A DNA stretch of 64,000 nucleotides from Mesorhizobium sp. ZC-5 (GTDB lineage Bacteria; Pseudomonadota; Alphaproteobacteria; Rhizobiales; Rhizobiaceae). Below are positions 48,351 through 56,858 of this stretch, piece by piece. The translations under genes were made by a program, and so were the position numbers. Position 1 is the first letter of the stretch; each line of letters opens with the position of its first letter. Under the pieces are notes generated by a model. It was not told where the DNA came from and made no database searches. It saw only the letters and a program-made list of their open reading frames with translations. The stretch spans positions 41,298-105,297 of the forward strand of contig NZ_JAOWPT010000017.1 of the NCBI RefSeq assembly GCF_025753855.1, given 5' to 3'.

Positions 48351-48724
48351 ATGACGATACCGCGAGTGGAGGTGATCACGTCGGTTGAGAGAAGGAAGGC
48401 TTGGTAGCGTTGTCGTTCGAGCCCGGCGTGTCGGTGTCGGAAGTTGCGCGATCAGCGGGCATTCACGTCAGCCAGCTCTTTCGATGGCGTAAGGACCTGT
48501 GCGATCGGGTCGATGCCAGTTCATCGCAATTGGTGCCGTGGAGATCGTTCCGGCTGCTACCGTGTCACCCGCGTTGATGCGCCGGTGCCATCGGCCTCTC
48601 CCGGCCGACGTCGCCGCAAGAGCGGCATCAGATCGAACTTGGCGGCGGGCGCTGCGTCCGCGTCGATCGAGACGTGGATGCCGAGGCGCTGCGGCGCGTT
48701 CTGGACGCAATCGGCTCGCGATGA
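48351..48724 (+). pseudogene. IS66 TnpA, frameshifted
   Basis: The start MTIPRVEVITSVERRK runs into a TAG at about codon 19. The helix-turn-helix part VALSFEPGVSVSEVARSAGI and HVSQLFRWRKDLCDRVDAS are readable in another frame, then another shift follows before the end VDAEALRRVLDAIGSR. The stop overlaps the tnpB start by four bases (ATGA), the normal coupling in IS66 elements. Confidence 0.8.
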
Positions 48725-49068
48725 TCCAGGTTCCGAGCGGTGTGCGGGTGTGGCTTGCGACAGGCCACACCGACATGAGGAAGGGCTTTCCGGGCTTGGC
48801 GCTGGTGGTGCAGGAGACGCTGAAGCATGATCCGCACAATGGTCACCTGTTTGTCTTCCGCGGTTGCCGCGGTGATCTGATCAAGGTTCTGTGGCACGAC
48901 GGCCAGGGCGCCTGCCTGTTCTCGAAGAAGCTTGAGCGCGGCCGCTTCATCTGGCCGTCGCCGGCCGACGGCGGGGTCACGATCACGCCGGCGCAGCTCA
49001 GCTATCAGCTCGAAGGCATCGACTGGCGCATGCCGCAGAAGACCTGGCGGCCGACGGCGACCGGCTGA
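48721..49068 (+). CDS. tnpB: IS66 TnpB accessory protein, intact
   Basis: The 115-residue protein is complete: MIQVPSGVRVWLATGHTDMR, KGFPGLALVVQETL, DPHNGHLFVFRGCRGDLIKVLWHDGQGACLFSKKLERGRFIWP. These are the standard IS66 Orf2 (TnpB) motifs. TnpB is needed for IS66 transposition but its exact role is unclear. Because tnpA and tnpC are broken, it has no working partners in this copy. Confidence 0.93.
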   Translation: MIQVPSGVRVWLATGHTDMRKGFPGLALVVQETLKHDPHNGHLFVFRGCRGDLIKVLWHDGQGACLFSKKLERGRFIWPSPADGGVTITPAQLSYQLEGIDWRMPQKTWRPTATG

Positions 49069-49113
49069 CGATTTTGGCCTTGCACATGGTGGTGGAGGTG
49101 AATCTATCGCCCT

Positions 49114-50720
49114 GTGTCCGCTGCTGAATCGCTCCCTTCCGACCTCGCCGCCGCGCACGCGATGATCCTCGCGGAGCGCGCCGCACGCGTCGAGGCCGAA
49201 GCGCTTGCCGCCCGCGCGGCGGCGGTCAGTTCCGGGACGGAGGCGCTGATTGCACAACTGAAGCTGGAGATCGAGAAGCTCAGGCGCGAGCTCTACGGCA
49301 GCTGCTCGGAACGCAAGGCCAGGCTGCTCGAGCAGATGGAACTACAGCTCGAAGTTCTGGAGGCGGATGCAACCGAGGACGAGTTGGCGGCGGAGCAGGC
49401 AGCCCTCCAGTCACAGACTGTTCGCACGTTTGAGCGCCGGCGCCCCTCGCGCAAACCGTTCCCGGAGCATCTGCCGCGTGAACGCGTCATCATCGCCGCG
49501 CCCGAGAGCTGCCCCTGCTGCGGGTCGACCAAGCTGTCGAAGCTAGGCGAGGACGTTACCGAGACGCTGGAGGTGATCCCGCGCCAATGGAAGGTGATCC
49601 AGACGGTGCGCGAGAAGTTCGTGCCGGCAGTGCGAGGCGATCAGCCAGCCACCGGCGCCGTTCCACGTCACGCCGCGCGGCTTTGCCGGGACGAACCTGC
49701 TTACCATGATGCTGTTCGAGAAGTTCGGCCAGCATCAGCCGCTGAACCGGCAGAGCGAACGTTATGCCCGGGAGGGCGTCGATCTCAGCCTGTCGACGCT
49801 AGCCGATAAGGTCGGCGACTGCGCGGCGGCGCTGCGTCCGCTGCATTCTCTGATCGAGGAGCATGTGCTGAAGGCAGAGCGCCTTCACGGCGACGACACC
49901 ACGGTGCCGATCCTGGCGAAGGGCAAGACCGATACCGGCCGAGCCTGAGTTTATGTCCGCGATGATCGCCCTTTCGGTGGGGCATCACCACCGGCAGCTC
50001 TGTTCTACGCCTCACGCGACCGGTCGGGCGAGCATCCCGAGCGGCACCTGAAGCAGTTCATCGGCATTCTGCAGGCCGATGCCTATGCCGGTTACAACCG
50101 GCTCTACCTCTCCGCCCGGAAGCCCGCACCAGTGACGGAAGCGCTCTGCTGGAGTCATGCCAGGCGCAAGTTCTTCGTGCTGGCCGACATCGCCGCCAAT
50201 ACCCGCCGGGGAAAGACCGCGCCGGCGATCTCGCCAATCGCCTTCGAAGCCGTCAAACGCATTGATCTCCTGTTCGACATGGAGCGCGACATCAATGGTA
50301 TTGGCGCAGCCGAACGCCTTGCCGTGCGTCAGGAGCGGAGCGCGTCGCTCGTCGCCGAACTGGCGGCGAAGGGGCCCAACTCTCGCGCCATGCGCCCGCC
50401 GCACAGGCGATCGACTACATGCTCAAGCGCTGGAATGGCTTCACACGCTTCCTCGCAGAGGGCGCGTCTGCATCACGAACAACGCGGCCGAACGGGCGCT
50501 GCGTGGCCTGGCTTTCGGCAGAAGTCCTGGCTCTTTGCCGGCTCCCAGCGCGGCGCCAATCGCGCCGCCGTCATGTATACGCTGATCGCAACCGCCCGCC
50601 TCAACGACGTCGACCCGCAGGCCTGGCTCGCCGACGTGCTCGCCCACATCGCCGATACGCCGCAAAGCCGGCTGAGCGATCTCCTGCCGTGGAACGGGCG
50701 CCGATCCACCGTCACGGCGA
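49114..50720 (+). pseudogene. IS66 TnpC (DDE transposase), frameshifted
   Basis: The reading frame begins at a GTG (SAAESLPSDLAAAHAMILAE) with the N-terminal leucine-zipper and zinc-finger part (CPCCGSTKLSKLGEDVTETL), but shifts after REKF. Later pieces LLTMMLFEKFGQHQPLNRQS, RLHGDDTTVPILAKGKTDTG, ADAYAGYNRLYLSARKPAPV, EALCWSHARRKFFVLADIAA and SWLFAGSQRGANRAAVMYTL are in shifting frames. At least four frameshifts or stops are present, so the transposase is not functional. Confidence 0.88.
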
Positions 50721-50755
50721 GAGCAGCCTGGCCGCGGCCCTCACCGGACGCCTAC

Positions 50756-51089
50756 GTTGCACCTGACGTGGCGCACGTGGATCTAGCGCCCAGGAGCGGC
50801 GTGAGTGGCTTGTGGTTTGCATAGCCCGACCCGCCATGCGGCGAGCGGGTGACCAAAATTGCAACGGGTTGCAACGGGCGAATTCACGGACGGCGTACCT
50901 AGGGAAATTGCAACGCGTTGCAACTGACATGCTCCCTGAATTGTTCTGGCTTTTGAGTTTAGCTTGTTCCCCACCGACGGCAGCATCGAAATAGACCCCT
51001 GCGCGAGCATGCCATTCTTTGAGCGCAGAAGCGATCCTCCCGCAGGGGGACGGCGTACCTAGGGAAATTGCAACGTGTTGCAATTGACA
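50756..51089. repeat. Tandem repeat array with palindromes (right part)
   Basis: The array resumes after IS66: the unit with GAGTGGCTTGTGGTTTGCAT and palindromes TTGCAACGGGTTGCAA (50859), TTGCAACGCGTTGCAA (50908) and TTGCAACGTGTTGCAA (51068). These continue the units seen at 48125-48273, which supports a single array split by the insertion. Confidence 0.8.
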
Positions 51090-51176
51090 TGCTCCCTGAA
51101 TTGTCCTGGCTTTTGAGTTTAGCTTGTTCCCCAACGACGGCAGCATCGAAATAGACCCCTGCGCGAGCATGCCATT
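50890..51176. repeat. Direct repeat, two copies of about 127 bp
   Basis: Bases 50890-51016 and 51050-51176 are near-identical (a few differences), offset by 160 bases. Each begins ACGGCGTACCTAGGGAAATT, contains one palindrome, and ends GCGCGAGCATGCCATT. A further shared block CTTTGAGCGCAGAAGCGATC occurs at 51017 and 51217, with about 40 extra bases before the second. The duplication belongs to the edge of the repeat array. Confidence 0.8.
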
Positions 51177-51397
51177 TTGTGCCATCGGTTTCGTTCCCGC
51201 GCTGTCCATCGCCTATCTTTGAGCGCAGAAGCGATCCTCGCGCAGGGGGGACGGCGAACCAGTCCATCACATTAAGAAAGATTTTGAAACGCTGCGTATC
51301 CGGCCTTTCCAGCGTGGATATGCGGGTTCACATGATCGCCAGCCAACGCCTGCGCGTGTAATGTAGAGAAAGGATCTGGGGGAGCCGAGACCGTACG
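51177..51397. other. Intergenic region before the cyclase gene
   Basis: Beyond the second copy of the shared block (51217-51250) nothing is recognised. It leads to the TTG start of the cyclase gene; GGGGGAG stands at about 51378. Confidence 0.5.
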
Positions 51398-53383
51398 TTG
51401 AAGTTGCCGGGCCGTGCTGGAAAGAAAGAAATCCCGATAAAGGGGGATGGCTCCACCTGGAGCCGCTCGCTGCAGTTCCTGCTCGGCGCGACGATGGTCT
51501 CGCTGATCGTCCTGGTTTCGGCGGCCCTGGTCGGCTTCGACTACTACCGAGCGCGGAATTCGGCCATCGAGGATGCCAAGGCCGAAATGCGGATCTTCTC
51601 CGATCGGCTTGCTGACCGTTTCGGCGTTCTTTCAGGCCAGACCGTCACGTTCGTCGGCGTGATCTCCTCCATCGCCAACGCGTTCCTCGTGCCGCCGCCG
51701 GAGCGCCTCGACGACAAGATCGCATTGCTACGGGAATTCATCGGCCGGTCCGCACAGGTCGACGGAGCGTATGCCGGCTATCCCGACGGTTCCTTTTTCC
51801 AGGTCGTGAACCTGAAGGAAGAAGGCTGGCGCAAGGCACTCCGCGCGCCCGACGATGCGGCGCTGGCTGTCCGGGTTGTCGCGGTGGAAGGCGATAAGAG
51901 AACCCAGCGCTGGCTCTTTCTTAATGCCGCCGGAGCGACGATCAGGGAATCCCCGGCGACGCCTACCGACTTCGATCCCCGCACGCGCCCCTGGTACAAG
52001 GCGGCCGCAAACATCGACAGCGCCGTCTCCATCGGCCCTTACCAGATGGCGACCACCGGCAACCTCGGAATGACGCTCGCCCAATCGCATCGGGGAAACC
52101 GGCAGATCGTAGTCGGCGCCGATATCATCCTCGACACGATAACGGACTTTCTTGCGGCCGAACGCATGTCCGCCGACACGATCGCCTTCATCGTCGACAC
52201 ATCGGGCAATCCGGTCATTCACTCCGACCGGAAGGTCATGAGCCGATTGATGCTCACTCCCGGAGAAGCCAAATCCCTGCCTCCGGCCGAGCCGGATCCG
52301 CTGATCGACAGCATCCGGTCCGACGATTCTTGGACGAGCGAACCCCGCTTCATCGATGTGAACGGTCGAACCTTCATGGTCCTGCTTACTCCGATAAAAT
52401 CCGGAGTGCTCCTGGAACGGCATAGGATGGCGGTGGCTGCGCCGCTCGACGAGTTGACGGCCCCGGCCAACCGCGCGCTTCTACAGGGGCTGGTCATCTC
52501 GGCCGGCGTCGTGGCGGCGGCAATCGCGCTTGCCCTGCTGCTTTCGCATGTGATCACAAAATCGCTCGAGCGCCTCACCGAAAGCGCCAACCGCCTGCAG
52601 AACCTCGATTTTGCCACGCCGATCGAAGTCGCCTCGCATGTACAGGAGATATCGACCCTCGGCGGAGCGATGAACAGGGCGCGCGACGCGATTTTCACCT
52701 TCGCTCTCTATGTCCCCAAGGAATTCGTCCGCAAAAGCGTGCAGGCCGGATATTTTACCGGCAGGTCGGCCAAACGGCAGGAAGTCACGGCGCTTTTCAC
52801 GGATATCTACGACTTCACCACGATCAGCGAAGGCCATTCTCCGGAAGAGGTGGTCGCCATGCTGTCGGAATATTTCGACATCCTCGACGAGGCCGTGAAG
52901 ACGCACGAAGGGTCCATCATCCAATTTCTCGGCGATTCGATCTTCGCGATGTGGAACGCACCGATCCCGGATTCGAACCACGCCAAACACGCCTGCAAGG
53001 CAGCGCTCGCCGCCGCGCAAAGTCTCCGGCTTTTCAACGATGCACAGGTAGCCAAAGGCCTGCCGGAATTTCGCACCCGTTTCGGCATCCACACGGGTCA
53101 GGCGGTCGTCGGCAGCGTCGGCGCGCAGGAACGGCTGCAGTACACGGCGATGGGCGACACCATCAACGTCGCGTCACGGCTGGAAGGCATCAACAAGGTC
53201 TATGGCACGACCATCCTCTCCAGCGCTGCCGTGGAGCAGGCATGCCGGCATGTTATCGAGTTCAGGCCGCTGGGGGTCGCTCAGGCGAAAGGCCGTGCCG
53301 AAACGCTGGAGGTCTATGAGGTCGTGGGCGCCCGCTCTGACGCAAGGACGGCCAGCCACGAAAAACTGGCCGTTCCGACATAG
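51398..53383 (+). CDS. Class III adenylate/guanylate cyclase with Cache sensor and HAMP domain
   Basis: The 661-residue protein is translated from a TTG at 51398. A membrane helix (about 27-48) leads into a periplasmic dCache domain (about 55-350, with FDPRTRPWYKAA), a second helix (ALLQGLVISAGVVAAAIALALL), a HAMP-like segment with SLERLTESANRLQNLDFATP, and the cyclase domain VTALFTDIYDFTTISEGHSP through GDTINVASRLEGINKVYGT. The metal-binding Asp of FTDI and of LGDSIFAMW are present. It makes cyclic AMP or GMP in response to an extracellular ligand. Rhizobia carry many such cyclases. It borders the accessory region. Confidence 0.93.
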   Translation: MKLPGRAGKKEIPIKGDGSTWSRSLQFLLGATMVSLIVLVSAALVGFDYYRARNSAIEDAKAEMRIFSDRLADRFGVLSGQTVTFVGVISSIANAFLVPPPERLDDKIALLREFIGRSAQVDGAYAGYPDGSFFQVVNLKEEGWRKALRAPDDAALAVRVVAVEGDKRTQRWLFLNAAGATIRESPATPTDFDPRTRPWYKAAANIDSAVSIGPYQMATTGNLGMTLAQSHRGNRQIVVGADIILDTITDFLAAERMSADTIAFIVDTSGNPVIHSDRKVMSRLMLTPGEAKSLPPAEPDPLIDSIRSDDSWTSEPRFIDVNGRTFMVLLTPIKSGVLLERHRMAVAAPLDELTAPANRALLQGLVISAGVVAAAIALALLLSHVITKSLERLTESANRLQNLDFATPIEVASHVQEISTLGGAMNRARDAIFTFALYVPKEFVRKSVQAGYFTGRSAKRQEVTALFTDIYDFTTISEGHSPEEVVAMLSEYFDILDEAVKTHEGSIIQFLGDSIFAMWNAPIPDSNHAKHACKAALAAAQSLRLFNDAQVAKGLPEFRTRFGIHTGQAVVGSVGAQERLQYTAMGDTINVASRLEGINKVYGTTILSSAAVEQACRHVIEFRPLGVAQAKGRAETLEVYEVVGARSDARTASHEKLAVPT

Positions 53384-53528
53384 CCAACTTGCGTCAAAAC
53401 GGCTGGCACCTGCGTTCACCAACCCGATTCACATCGAACGGTGAAGATCGGAACTGGAAAGCGCGGCTGCGCTGGCGCTGGCCGTAAACGTTGCTCCCGC
53501 ACTGTTCCGGTGTAACGAGATCGCCATC

Positions 53529-54524
53529 TCATTTTTTCTCCGGCGGATAGATCGTGTTCCAGTCCGATTTCATATCCACCACGATCCAGCCACGGCTCCC
53601 GGCCTCGTCCAGCGCCTTGTCGAGCTTGCCGACATGGGATTGGCGGTCGTAGGCCCATTCGCGTTCGGCATCGGTATGGTGGACGATCAGTCCAAAACGC
53701 AAGCCTTCATTCAGCGTCGTCCACTGCAGCATCTGAAGATCACCGTCCGAATTCCCGGCGGCAAACAGCGGGCGCCGGCCGATGAAGCGGTTGATGCCGA
53801 CCGGCTTGCCCGGACCGTCGTCGACGAACTCGATCTTCGCTTCCTTCGTGAGCGAGGGCTTATCACCTTCCAGTTTGTAGGTGACGACACCCGACGAACC
53901 GACGACCTGTTCTGGCGGAATGCCGTAGGCTGCCTCCACCCACGGCCGCATGAACTCGACGCCGCCGCCGGAGACGATGAAGGTCTTGAAGCCATTGGCG
54001 CGCATATAGGAGAGCAGTTCCACCATTGGCCGGTAGATCAGTTCGTTGTAGGGGCGCCCGAACTTCGGATGACGTGCCGTCGCCATCCATTCCCTGACCG
54101 TGTCGGCGAACTCCTGCGTTGTCATGCCGGCATGGGTCACCGCAATGATCTCGCCAAGGCCCTTTTCTCCAGACGTGAGGACTCCTTTGATGTCGCCAGC
54201 GAGGAGCGACTTGAACGGTTCGGTGTCCTTCCACTCGGGGTGCCCGGGCGCCATGGCTTTTACACGGTCGATGGCAAAAGCCAGTTGGAAGTACATCGGT
54301 TGCTCGGACCAGAGCGTGCCGTCATTGTCGAAGACGGCGATGCGCTCGGCCGGCGCCACATAGTCGGCACCACCTTCCATGGTGGTGCGGTTGACGAAAT
54401 CGGTGATGGCGGCCTTCGCCGCGCCGTCGTTCCAGGAGGGCAACGGATCGACCTGCGCGAACACCAGGCCGGGTGCGGCGAGCAGCGCCAGCAACAGGAA
54501 GAGTGGAAGGAACTTGCGGCTCAT
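53529..54524 (-). CDS. Secreted HAD-family phosphatase
   Basis: The 331-residue protein has a cleavable signal peptide (FLPLFLLLALLAAPGLVFAQ). HAD motif I is VFDNDGTLWSEQPMYFQL, motif II IVSGGG, and motif IV GNSDGDLQML. AGGAG precedes the ATG. It resembles the next HAD protein over its length (DGAAKAAITDFV, PKFGRPYNELIYRPMVELLSYMRANGFKTFIVSGGGVEFMRPW), so the pair arose by duplication. It likely acts in the periplasm on a phosphoester; the substrate is unknown. It is the last gene of the sulfatase run. Confidence 0.87.
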   Translation of the reverse strand: MSRKFLPLFLLLALLAAPGLVFAQVDPLPSWNDGAAKAAITDFVNRTTMEGGADYVAPAERIAVFDNDGTLWSEQPMYFQLAFAIDRVKAMAPGHPEWKDTEPFKSLLAGDIKGVLTSGEKGLGEIIAVTHAGMTTQEFADTVREWMATARHPKFGRPYNELIYRPMVELLSYMRANGFKTFIVSGGGVEFMRPWVEAAYGIPPEQVVGSSGVVTYKLEGDKPSLTKEAKIEFVDDGPGKPVGINRFIGRRPLFAAGNSDGDLQMLQWTTLNEGLRFGLIVHHTDAEREWAYDRQSHVGKLDKALDEAGSRGWIVVDMKSDWNTIYPPEKK

Positions 54525-54525
54525 G

Positions 54526-54888
54526 TCAGGCTCCTTTGGGCTCCGCCGGCTCGTGCTGGCGCTTGCGGACCTCCTCCAGATCGCGGTCGAGGAAGTAATT
54601 GAGGAAGGTGCGGATCACCGCGATCACAGCTATGCGGCCAACCGCCTCCCATTCCGTCGTGATGGAGGTCTCGATGATGTCGGCGGCGAGTTGGAACGTC
54701 AGTCCCGCCACCAGCCAGCGGGCATAGCGCAGCCAGATATCGCGCCGCTCGTGACCGGTCGGCGATGACAGCATTGCCCGCATTCCGCCGAAGAAGGCCT
54801 CGATCGTGCCGACAAGCACTATGATCAGCGCCAGTATATCGATCAGGACGATCGCGTTTTCGGTGATGATGACCAGCCATTCCTTCAC
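54526..54888 (-). CDS. DUF1622 membrane protein
   Basis: The 120-residue protein has an N-terminal membrane helix (ITENAIVLIDILALIIVLVGTIEAF), a second (LRYARWLVAGLTFQLAADIIETS) and a third (VGRIAVIAVIRTFLNYFL), ending in ELEEVRKRQHEPAEPKGA. The motif RTFLNYFLDRDLEEV is the DUF1622 mark. Its start overlaps the previous HAD stop by four bases and one base separates it from the next gene, so it is coupled to both phosphatases. Function is unknown. Confidence 0.88.
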   Translation of the reverse strand: MKEWLVIITENAIVLIDILALIIVLVGTIEAFFGGMRAMLSSPTGHERRDIWLRYARWLVAGLTFQLAADIIETSITTEWEAVGRIAVIAVIRTFLNYFLDRDLEEVRKRQHEPAEPKGA

Positions 54889-55817
54889 GGTGCTCTCCCC
54901 GGCGCAAACACCGTCTTCCAGTCGTTCTTCATGCTGACGACGGTGATGCCGTACTCCCCGGCATTGTCGAGCGCCTCGGCCAAGGGGCTCAGCCGGAAGT
55001 CGCGGTCGTAGGCTACCTCCCGCACGTCATCATCGTGGTGGATGAGCAGCGCAAGCCGCGCGCCGACACCGGTTTTTACATAGCGCAGCATGGCGAGATC
55101 GCCGTCGGAATTGCCGAAGGCCAGAATGGGACGCCGGCCGATATGCAAGCCGATATTGGCCGGCTTCACTTCACGGTCGTCGAAGCTGTTGAGTTCGGAA
55201 ACCTTCATCACCACGGCGCGACCATCCTGAAGCTCGTAGCGCAGCCTGGCGGACGAACCGATCACCTGCTCGCGTGGGATGCCGTAGGCGTCTTCCGCGA
55301 AAGCCCGGATAAGGTCGATGCCGCCGCCCGAGACGATATAGGTCTTGAAGCCGTTGGCGCGCAGATATTCGAGCAGTTCGACCTGCGGCCGGTAGGTGAG
55401 ATTCTGGAACGGCCGCCCGAATTTCGGATGCTTCGCCGACGCGAACCATGCTTTCGCGATCTCGTCGAACGCCTCCTCGCTCATGCCGGAATGGGTGGCG
55501 AAGGCAAGTTCCATCAGCCCCTGCTTGCCCTGTTCATGCAGCGCCTTGAGGCTGTGCTCGAGCAGCGCCTTGTAAGGCTGGCGGTCCTTCAGCGACGGGT
55601 CCTTCGCGGCAAGCTGCTTCACCCTGTCGATCAGGAAGAAGACCTGCGGCTGCATCGGCTGTTCGCACCACAGCGTGCCGTCATTGTCGAAGGTAGCTAT
55701 GCGCTCGGCGGGCGGCACGAAATCCGGCCCGCCCTCCTTCGTGACGCGCGCAACGAAATCGAGGATTGCGGACTTTGCCGCTCCGTTGTTCCATGAGGGG
55801 AGAGCCTGATTTGACAT
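54885..55817 (-). CDS. HAD-family phosphatase (paralog of the 53529 gene, no signal peptide)
   Basis: The 310-residue protein starts at MSNQALPSWNNGAAKSA with the TGATG overlap to the DUF1254 gene; an open frame reaching 55904 lies inside that gene. HAD motifs are ATFDNDGTLWCEQPM, YIVSGGGIDLIRAF and LAFGNSDGDLAML. It is a clear paralog of the secreted protein at 53529, but it lacks the signal peptide and so probably acts in the cytoplasm. Its substrate is unknown. Confidence 0.87.
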   Translation of the reverse strand: MSNQALPSWNNGAAKSAILDFVARVTKEGGPDFVPPAERIATFDNDGTLWCEQPMQPQVFFLIDRVKQLAAKDPSLKDRQPYKALLEHSLKALHEQGKQGLMELAFATHSGMSEEAFDEIAKAWFASAKHPKFGRPFQNLTYRPQVELLEYLRANGFKTYIVSGGGIDLIRAFAEDAYGIPREQVIGSSARLRYELQDGRAVVMKVSELNSFDDREVKPANIGLHIGRRPILAFGNSDGDLAMLRYVKTGVGARLALLIHHDDDVREVAYDRDFRLSPLAEALDNAGEYGITVVSMKNDWKTVFAPGRAP

Positions 55818-56842
55818 CAATTGGCCGCTTTCGGTTCCGGGAACGTCCAGCTGCCATCGAGGATCGCAGCCTGCGGCCGGTAAAGCCTGACGGTATAGTT
55901 CCACCCCTGCATGATCGGCAGGCAGTTCGCCACCTTGCCGTCGCAGCCGCCGAACTGGATGTCGATCGAGCCATCCTCGTTCTTCTTGGCTGTTATGTCG
56001 TTGAGCGAATAGGCGTTGTGCTCGTTCTTCTCGTAGTAGCCCTCGGCATTGTAGAGGCTGACCGACCAGAAGCCGTCGACGGGAACGTCCCTGACATTGA
56101 GCTTATAGACGGTCGTGCCGTCATTGTTGGGTGGCGTGATGTTGAGATAGAAGGCATCCTTGTCGGGATTGCCGCCCCAGCCAAGCGCTGTCCCGATTAA
56201 ATGGCGGATCGGATCGACCTCGTCCTTCTTGCCGAACGCATTCTTGAAGTCCGGCATTGTCGAGCCGAGCACCAGCAGCGCGTCGCGCACTTTCTTCTGG
56301 CTGGCCGGATCCCAGTCGGGCACATCGAAGCTGCCCGCACTCGCCTGCTCAACCTTTATCGCATCCTGCAATGCGTGAACCCTCTTTGCATCTTCGGGAT
56401 CGGCCGGATCGACCAATGTGCGAACTCCGGCCATCGCATAGCGTGTGCCAACCTTGTCCTTGTCGAGCATGTAGCTGCCGGCGCCGTAAACCACCTCTGG
56501 CACGTAGTGGTTTTCGCTGATCACCTGCATCGACATGAAGCGGTCGCCTGCGTCGGGCAGCGTGATCGTCACAGGACCGGCATCGAGGTCAAAAACTGCG
56601 GCGGAATAAAGCGTATCGCGATTTGCGCGGATTACAGCCTGATGATCGATCTGCATCGGCTCGCGGCGGTGATGGAATTTGCCCGGCCCGCCGGCGTCCT
56701 TGATCGCGTTGCCGAAATAGAGGTCGGATTCCGCGACCTGGAAGTTGTCGACGGTGACCGGTTCGGCAGCAAGCAAGATCGCAGGGCATCCGGTCGCAGC
56801 GACCAGCATTCCTAGGGAGAGCGCAGCAAAGCTCGTTCGCAT
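55817..56842 (-). CDS. DUF1254/DUF1214 domain protein, exported
   Basis: Starting at MRTSFAALSLGMLVAATGCP (GGGAGGA before the ATG) gives 341 residues with a lipoprotein-like or Sec signal (LVAATGC). The body shows the DUF1254-type VDNFQVAESDLYFGNAI and the DUF1214-type VYKLNVRDVPVDGFWSVSLYNAEGYYEKNEHNAYSLNDITAK. The end FGGCDGKVANCLPIMQGWNYTVRLYRPQAAILDGSW is the family signature. These proteins are of unknown role, often in clusters with sulfatases or phosphatases. A longer open frame to 57001 has no site and runs within the neighbour. Confidence 0.85.
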   Translation of the reverse strand: MRTSFAALSLGMLVAATGCPAILLAAEPVTVDNFQVAESDLYFGNAIKDAGGPGKFHHRREPMQIDHQAVIRANRDTLYSAAVFDLDAGPVTITLPDAGDRFMSMQVISENHYVPEVVYGAGSYMLDKDKVGTRYAMAGVRTLVDPADPEDAKRVHALQDAIKVEQASAGSFDVPDWDPASQKKVRDALLVLGSTMPDFKNAFGKKDEVDPIRHLIGTALGWGGNPDKDAFYLNITPPNNDGTTVYKLNVRDVPVDGFWSVSLYNAEGYYEKNEHNAYSLNDITAKKNEDGSIDIQFGGCDGKVANCLPIMQGWNYTVRLYRPQAAILDGSWTFPEPKAAN

Positions 56843-56858
56843 ATCGATATCCTCCCGC

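Larger units (their letters stand above)
48274..50755 (+). mobile_element. IS66-family insertion sequence, decayed
   Basis: Terminal inverted repeats are visible: the left end GTATGCCTCCGGTGAGAGCC and the reverse complement of the right end GTAGGCGTCCGGTGAGGGCC match at 17 of 20 positions. Inside are tnpA, tnpB and tnpC in the usual order. The 8-base flanks TTTGCAAC (left) and GTTGCACC (right) look like a decayed target duplication of GTTGCAAC, which is one arm of the array palindrome. The element therefore inserted in the repeat array and later mutated; only tnpB is intact. Confidence 0.85.
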
